Assembly (NCBI GenBank): GCA_016866645.1
Contig: VGLX01000043.1
Span: 1 to 8,233, forward strand
Reading direction: 5' to 3'
DNA: 8,233 nucleotides
DNA from: Candidatus Woesearchaeota archaeon
Lineage (GTDB): Archaea > Nanobdellota > Nanobdellia > SCGC-AAA011-G17 > VGLX01
The translations under genes and the position numbers were made by a program. Below are positions 5,903 to 8,233 of the stretch, in pieces (within the stretch, counting starts at the first letter, position 1; each line of letters begins with the position of its first letter). The notes beneath the pieces were generated by a model. That model saw nothing but the letters and a program-made list of their open reading frames with translations. It did not search any database and was not told the origin of the DNA.

Positions 5903-6859
5903 TTAATTTTCGTATGCGTTTTCGTTTGTTATCGTCACGCCTTTAGATATCGAAACCCGATAAGTGTAGTCGACTACTACATCAATAGGGTCGAGGTAAG
6001 CGTTTTCTTGTAATCCTTGTGTGTCTAAAGTGCAGTCTATTATTATTTTTTTACCTTCATAAAGCTTCACAGACCCTTTGTTGGTGTTTGCTAAATCTCC
6101 GCACTTAAATTTCAGCCTTTTTGCCTGATCTGTTACTTCAATGTCAACAAAGTCTTTTTCATTTCGGTCTTCTGTTTTTGAACCTCGTACGCATTTGTCG
6201 TTAAACGCACTGTACTTGTAGACATCGCCAGATTCTTTATTTTCTATTGTAAACTGTAAGTTTATACTGTTTTTTCCAGTCCTTCGTTCTGACATGCCCG
6301 TTATTTTTAATGGTGCTGCTGAATTTTCAAAATCCAAAGTAGGATTGTTTATTGCGCATCTCTCCCCTTCTTTGTACTGAGTCGTATCTTTTTTCAAGCA
6401 TAGTGATGTAGCTGCTACTGTTCGATACTTATAGCATATATCTGCTTGTATATTCGTAGGGAAGTCTCTAGACAGGTCAAGTTTATACTTGGCGTTTCCA
6501 AAGTCAACTGAGTTTTCTCCTCCTGGGAATTGTTTGTCATCATCTTTCCTTTCTAGATTATAGTTGCTTTTTTTTGTTAACGCTGCCAAACTAAAGTCCT
6601 GCTGGTTTATCCCGCTTAAAGATGCTACTATACCCCCACTTTTTATAGTGTAGTCACCTTTATTTTTTACTTTTAAGGCTATTCCGAAATCATCCATTTC
6701 TGGAAATGTATCTGGTGGTGAGTCTTCTTCAAATTCGATAGCTAATCCGTCTGTTGTAGTTATCGATGTTGGAAATTTATCGGTTGTTTCTCCTGATGGG
6801 CATCCCGCGATTAGGAGCGTTACTATCAAAGCGGGTATTAAAAATTGTGTAAGTTTCAT
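5903..6859 (-). CDS. Predicted surface lipoprotein, family not recognised
   Basis: The N-terminus is a clear lipoprotein signal: M-K-L-T, a hydrophobic stretch (5-18) and a lipobox ending I-A-G-C with C20 as the lipid-attachment residue. The 298-residue mature part looks beta-rich, with two segments resembling the Ig-like CARDB style: FGIALKVKNKGDYTIKSGG (58-76) and INLQFTIENKESGDVYKYS (199-217). It has six further cysteines (C142, C154, C168, C223, C253, C276), enough for three disulfides outside the cell. A Shine-Dalgarno run GAGGAGGG sits 9 nt before the ATG. The upstream gene on the same strand ends 46 nt before this start, so the two may form an operon; an A/T-rich run across that gap could be a second promoter. 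Function unknown; substrate binding or cell-surface structure is inferred. Confidence 0.8.
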   Translation of the reverse strand: MKLTQFLIPALIVTLLIAGCPSGETTDKFPTSITTTDGLAIEFEEDSPPDTFPEMDDFGIALKVKNKGDYTIKSGGIVASLSGINQQDFSLAALTKKSNYNLERKDDDKQFPGGENSVDFGNAKYKLDLSRDFPTNIQADICYKYRTVAATSLCLKKDTTQYKEGERCAINNPTLDFENSAAPLKITGMSERRTGKNSINLQFTIENKESGDVYKYSAFNDKCVRGSKTEDRNEKDFVDIEVTDQAKRLKFKCGDLANTNKGSVKLYEGKKIIIDCTLDTQGLQENAYLDPIDVVVDYTYRVSISKGVTITNENAYEN

Positions 6860-6868
6860 AAGGTTTTT

Positions 6869-6876
6869 CCCTCCTC
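6869..6876 (-). promoter_or_regulatory. Strong Shine-Dalgarno site of the lipoprotein gene
   Basis: GAGGAGGG on the - strand lies 9 nt before the ATG at 6857-6859. It stands out because most other starts in the window have no such site, and it fits an internal operon gene needing leader-dependent translation. Confidence 0.7.
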
Positions 6877-6905
6877 AAACTCTTTTTTGGTTATATTAAA
6901 AAGCG

Positions 6906-8099
6906 TTAGTCCTCTTCTTCTGAGTCTGTGACATAAACCTTCATGCTGCTTATTTCGAAGCTTAGCTTAGGAACTATCTTAATGTAGTTAGTCCCTCTCT
7001 CCAAGTAGCTCGAAATCTTCCTCTCATATGAATCTTCTTGGGTGTCGAAGCTTACTTGGTACTCATTAATAGTCACGGCGGCTTTCTTCCTGTCTTCTTT
7101 GCTAGGGAACTTGAAGATTATGTAAGCGTCTTTATCTCCGTCTTCTCTGGTGGCTTCATAGTCTTCATCGCTTAGTTCAAAGTTGTATTGAGGGTAGTAC
7201 TTGTCTCTGGTTTCTACGTTTATCTCTATGCCCTCGATAGTGTATTCGCCTTTGTTGATCTTGAACTCTAGCGAGTTCCTGCCCTCTGCGAAATAGTTCG
7301 AACTTAAAGTATGAACCTGCGTCCCTGCGTCGCAGAAAACCCTTTCTGTCAAAAGTTCTTTTCCGTTGAGGGTTATTGACAGGTCACCTTGTGCTTCAGG
7401 GTCTACCTTAGCGCAGTTGACAAAGTATGTCAGCGATGCTTTTTTCAATCCGGCTTTTTCTCCTGTTGTGAGCTGGAAAGTCCTTCCTTCGATGTTCTTC
7501 TCTGATTTCGCGCTTTGCTTGATAGCTACGGATGATAATGAGTATTTGTCTCCTGCGAAGTCTCCGCTTGACATCCCTATCGTTATAAGGTTAGTCTTCT
7601 TTGCCCTGTCTAATGGCAGGCTTATAGGAGAGTCTGATGAGCTTATCTCGCCTTCGAATACGGTGTACCCGTTGAACTGCACGTATATCATCCCTTCTCC
7701 GCTGTTGACAAAGAAGAATAACTGGAGCTTCTCTAACACTTCAGGATCGTCTATTTTGAATGTTAAAATTTCTTTCTTGTCTGAAAACCAGCTTTTAGAC
7801 ACTGTAATCTTAGTTGCTAATTCATTGACCGTGTCTTCTGTCTTGGCAAATAATGACACAGAATTTATGGGTATGTTCAGCTCGTTCTTCTCAGAGGTGT
7901 AGACCTGCCCTGGAGAAGTGTATAGAAGGTTTTGCTGACCTTCAGCTGTTTCTTCGCTGCTTGAGCTTGTCTCGTTCTTGATGTCTAGCAAGTCTTGCCT
8001 GTCTTTCTCTGGCAAGAGAAGTATGTAAACTAACATAAATAAAGCTAATACGAAAATAAATGTGGCTATGCCTGTTGCTTGTGCTTTTCTGGCTTTCAT
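6906..8099 (-). CDS. Membrane-anchored beta-rich surface protein, family not recognised
   Basis: The 397-residue protein starts MKARKAQATG followed by one hydrophobic segment (11-30). It then has a polar Ser/Glu linker (42-58) and a large outer part. R-K-A before Q7 resembles a class III (prepilin-like) signal, though no Glu sits at position 5 after the possible cut. The outer part seems to hold three related beta-sandwich blocks (about 95-198, 205-298 and 305-393). Block 1 has YVQFNGYTVFEGE, block 2 SITLNGKELLTER and block 3 VTINEYQVSF, and the last two continue with ERGTNYIKI- or AEGRNSLEF-like strands, as in jelly-roll carbohydrate-binding folds. The only cysteines, C229 and C256, are both in block 2 and may bond. 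It is probably the first gene of an operon with the lipoprotein. Function unknown; cell-surface role inferred. Confidence 0.78.
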   Translation of the reverse strand: MKARKAQATGIATFIFVLALFMLVYILLLPEKDRQDLLDIKNETSSSSEETAEGQQNLLYTSPGQVYTSEKNELNIPINSVSLFAKTEDTVNELATKITVSKSWFSDKKEILTFKIDDPEVLEKLQLFFFVNSGEGMIYVQFNGYTVFEGEISSSDSPISLPLDRAKKTNLITIGMSSGDFAGDKYSLSSVAIKQSAKSEKNIEGRTFQLTTGEKAGLKKASLTYFVNCAKVDPEAQGDLSITLNGKELLTERVFCDAGTQVHTLSSNYFAEGRNSLEFKINKGEYTIEGIEINVETRDKYYPQYNFELSDEDYEATREDGDKDAYIIFKFPSKEDRKKAAVTINEYQVSFDTQEDSYERKISSYLERGTNYIKIVPKLSFEISSMKVYVTDSEEED

Positions 8100-8118
8100 A
8101 TGTAAAACGTATAATTTA

Positions 8119-8131
8119 TTAATATATAAAG
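8119..8131. promoter_or_regulatory. Shared TATA element between divergent genes
   Basis: AATATATAAAG on the + strand reads TTTATATATT on the - strand. Its centre lies about 27 nt from the ATG at 8099 on one side and about 28 nt from the ATG at 8154 on the other, so one near-symmetric box could serve both leaderless transcripts. Confidence 0.5.
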
Positions 8132-8153
8132 GTTTTCTTTATAAGTTCAAAAA

Positions 8154-8233
8154 ATGAAAATTATAAGCTCAGATCTGGCTAAAGGCTTTTGTAAGGTAAA
8201 AATTGATAATTTGGATGACTTATGGGTATTAAG
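8154..8233 (+). CDS. pelA: Pelota/Dom34 mRNA surveillance protein, N-terminal fragment
   Basis: Only the first 26 codons and two bases are in view. The translation MKIISSDLAKG... KVKIDNLDDLWVL matches the start of archaeal pelota proteins, which open with M-K-I/R-I, an acidic-basic turn and the conserved LDDLW. Pelota, with its GTPase partner (aEF1A in archaea), recognises ribosomes stalled on mRNA and releases them. The ATG is preceded by a TATA box at a leaderless distance and by no Shine-Dalgarno site. The gene runs past the window edge, so the later domains cannot be checked. A similar short N-terminus in another family is unlikely but not excluded. Confidence 0.82.
   Translation, partial: MKIISSDLAKGFCKVKIDNLDDLWVL

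Noticed and set aside
5848..5943. Small + strand ORF starting MPKKRLKEKKEE
   Set aside because: Low-complexity Lys/Glu start from the T-rich terminator's complement, and it overlaps the end of the lipoprotein gene.
7366..7902. 178-codon + strand ORF inside the surface protein gene
   Set aside because: Shadow of the - strand gene, with no recognisable motifs or promoter.
1..8233. CRISPR array, tRNA or rRNA genes
   Set aside because: No regularly spaced short repeats, no cloverleaf and no conserved rRNA sequence were seen.

Overview
The window looks like a piece of an archaeal chromosome, most likely from a DPANN-type lineage close to Woesearchaeota or Pacearchaeota. The support is: an endonuclease Q gene (archaeal-type repair); the start of a pelota/Dom34 gene at the right edge; A/T-rich TATA boxes about 25-30 nt before start codons with little or no leader; and two exported proteins with archaeal-looking N-termini. 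The phylum is inferred and was not tested.

Layout, left to right. (1) 1-361: 3' end of an IS200/IS605-type tnpB with the right-end hairpin of its element. (2) 406-1976: an endonuclease Q gene with its own promoter, convergent with an unknown 106-residue ORF. (3) 2053-5791: an accessory island built from two related units. Each unit has a 92-bp left repeat (A), a different central gene on the + strand, then a nearly identical 72-codon ORF (repeat B). The central gene is a nucleotidyltransferase in unit 1 and an AAA_14/DUF4143 ATPase in unit 2. On the - strand repeat A reads as a fragment of an Rhs-type C-terminal core. It continues into a longer Rhs remnant (3865-4233) that is joined to a 5'-truncated IS110 transposase (2981 to about 3895). 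(4) 5903-8099: two - strand genes for cell-surface proteins, a lipoprotein and a membrane-anchored beta-rich protein, probably an operon. (5) 8154 onward: pelota, divergent from the surface operon across a 54-bp spacer.

The most interesting part is the island. One small conserved ORF is placed directly after two unrelated effector-like genes, overlapping the first by ATGA and 5 nt after the second. Both units share the left border and similar promoters. This looks like a modular effector-plus-common-partner arrangement (toxin-antitoxin-like or defence-like), sitting among Rhs and transposon debris. The ATPase unit also carries a palindrome exactly between TATA box and start codon, and a related half-site before the TATA box, suggesting specific repression. 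The function of the 72-residue protein is unknown, so the system is a hypothesis. The flanks (endonuclease Q, pelota, surface proteins) are ordinary chromosomal genes.
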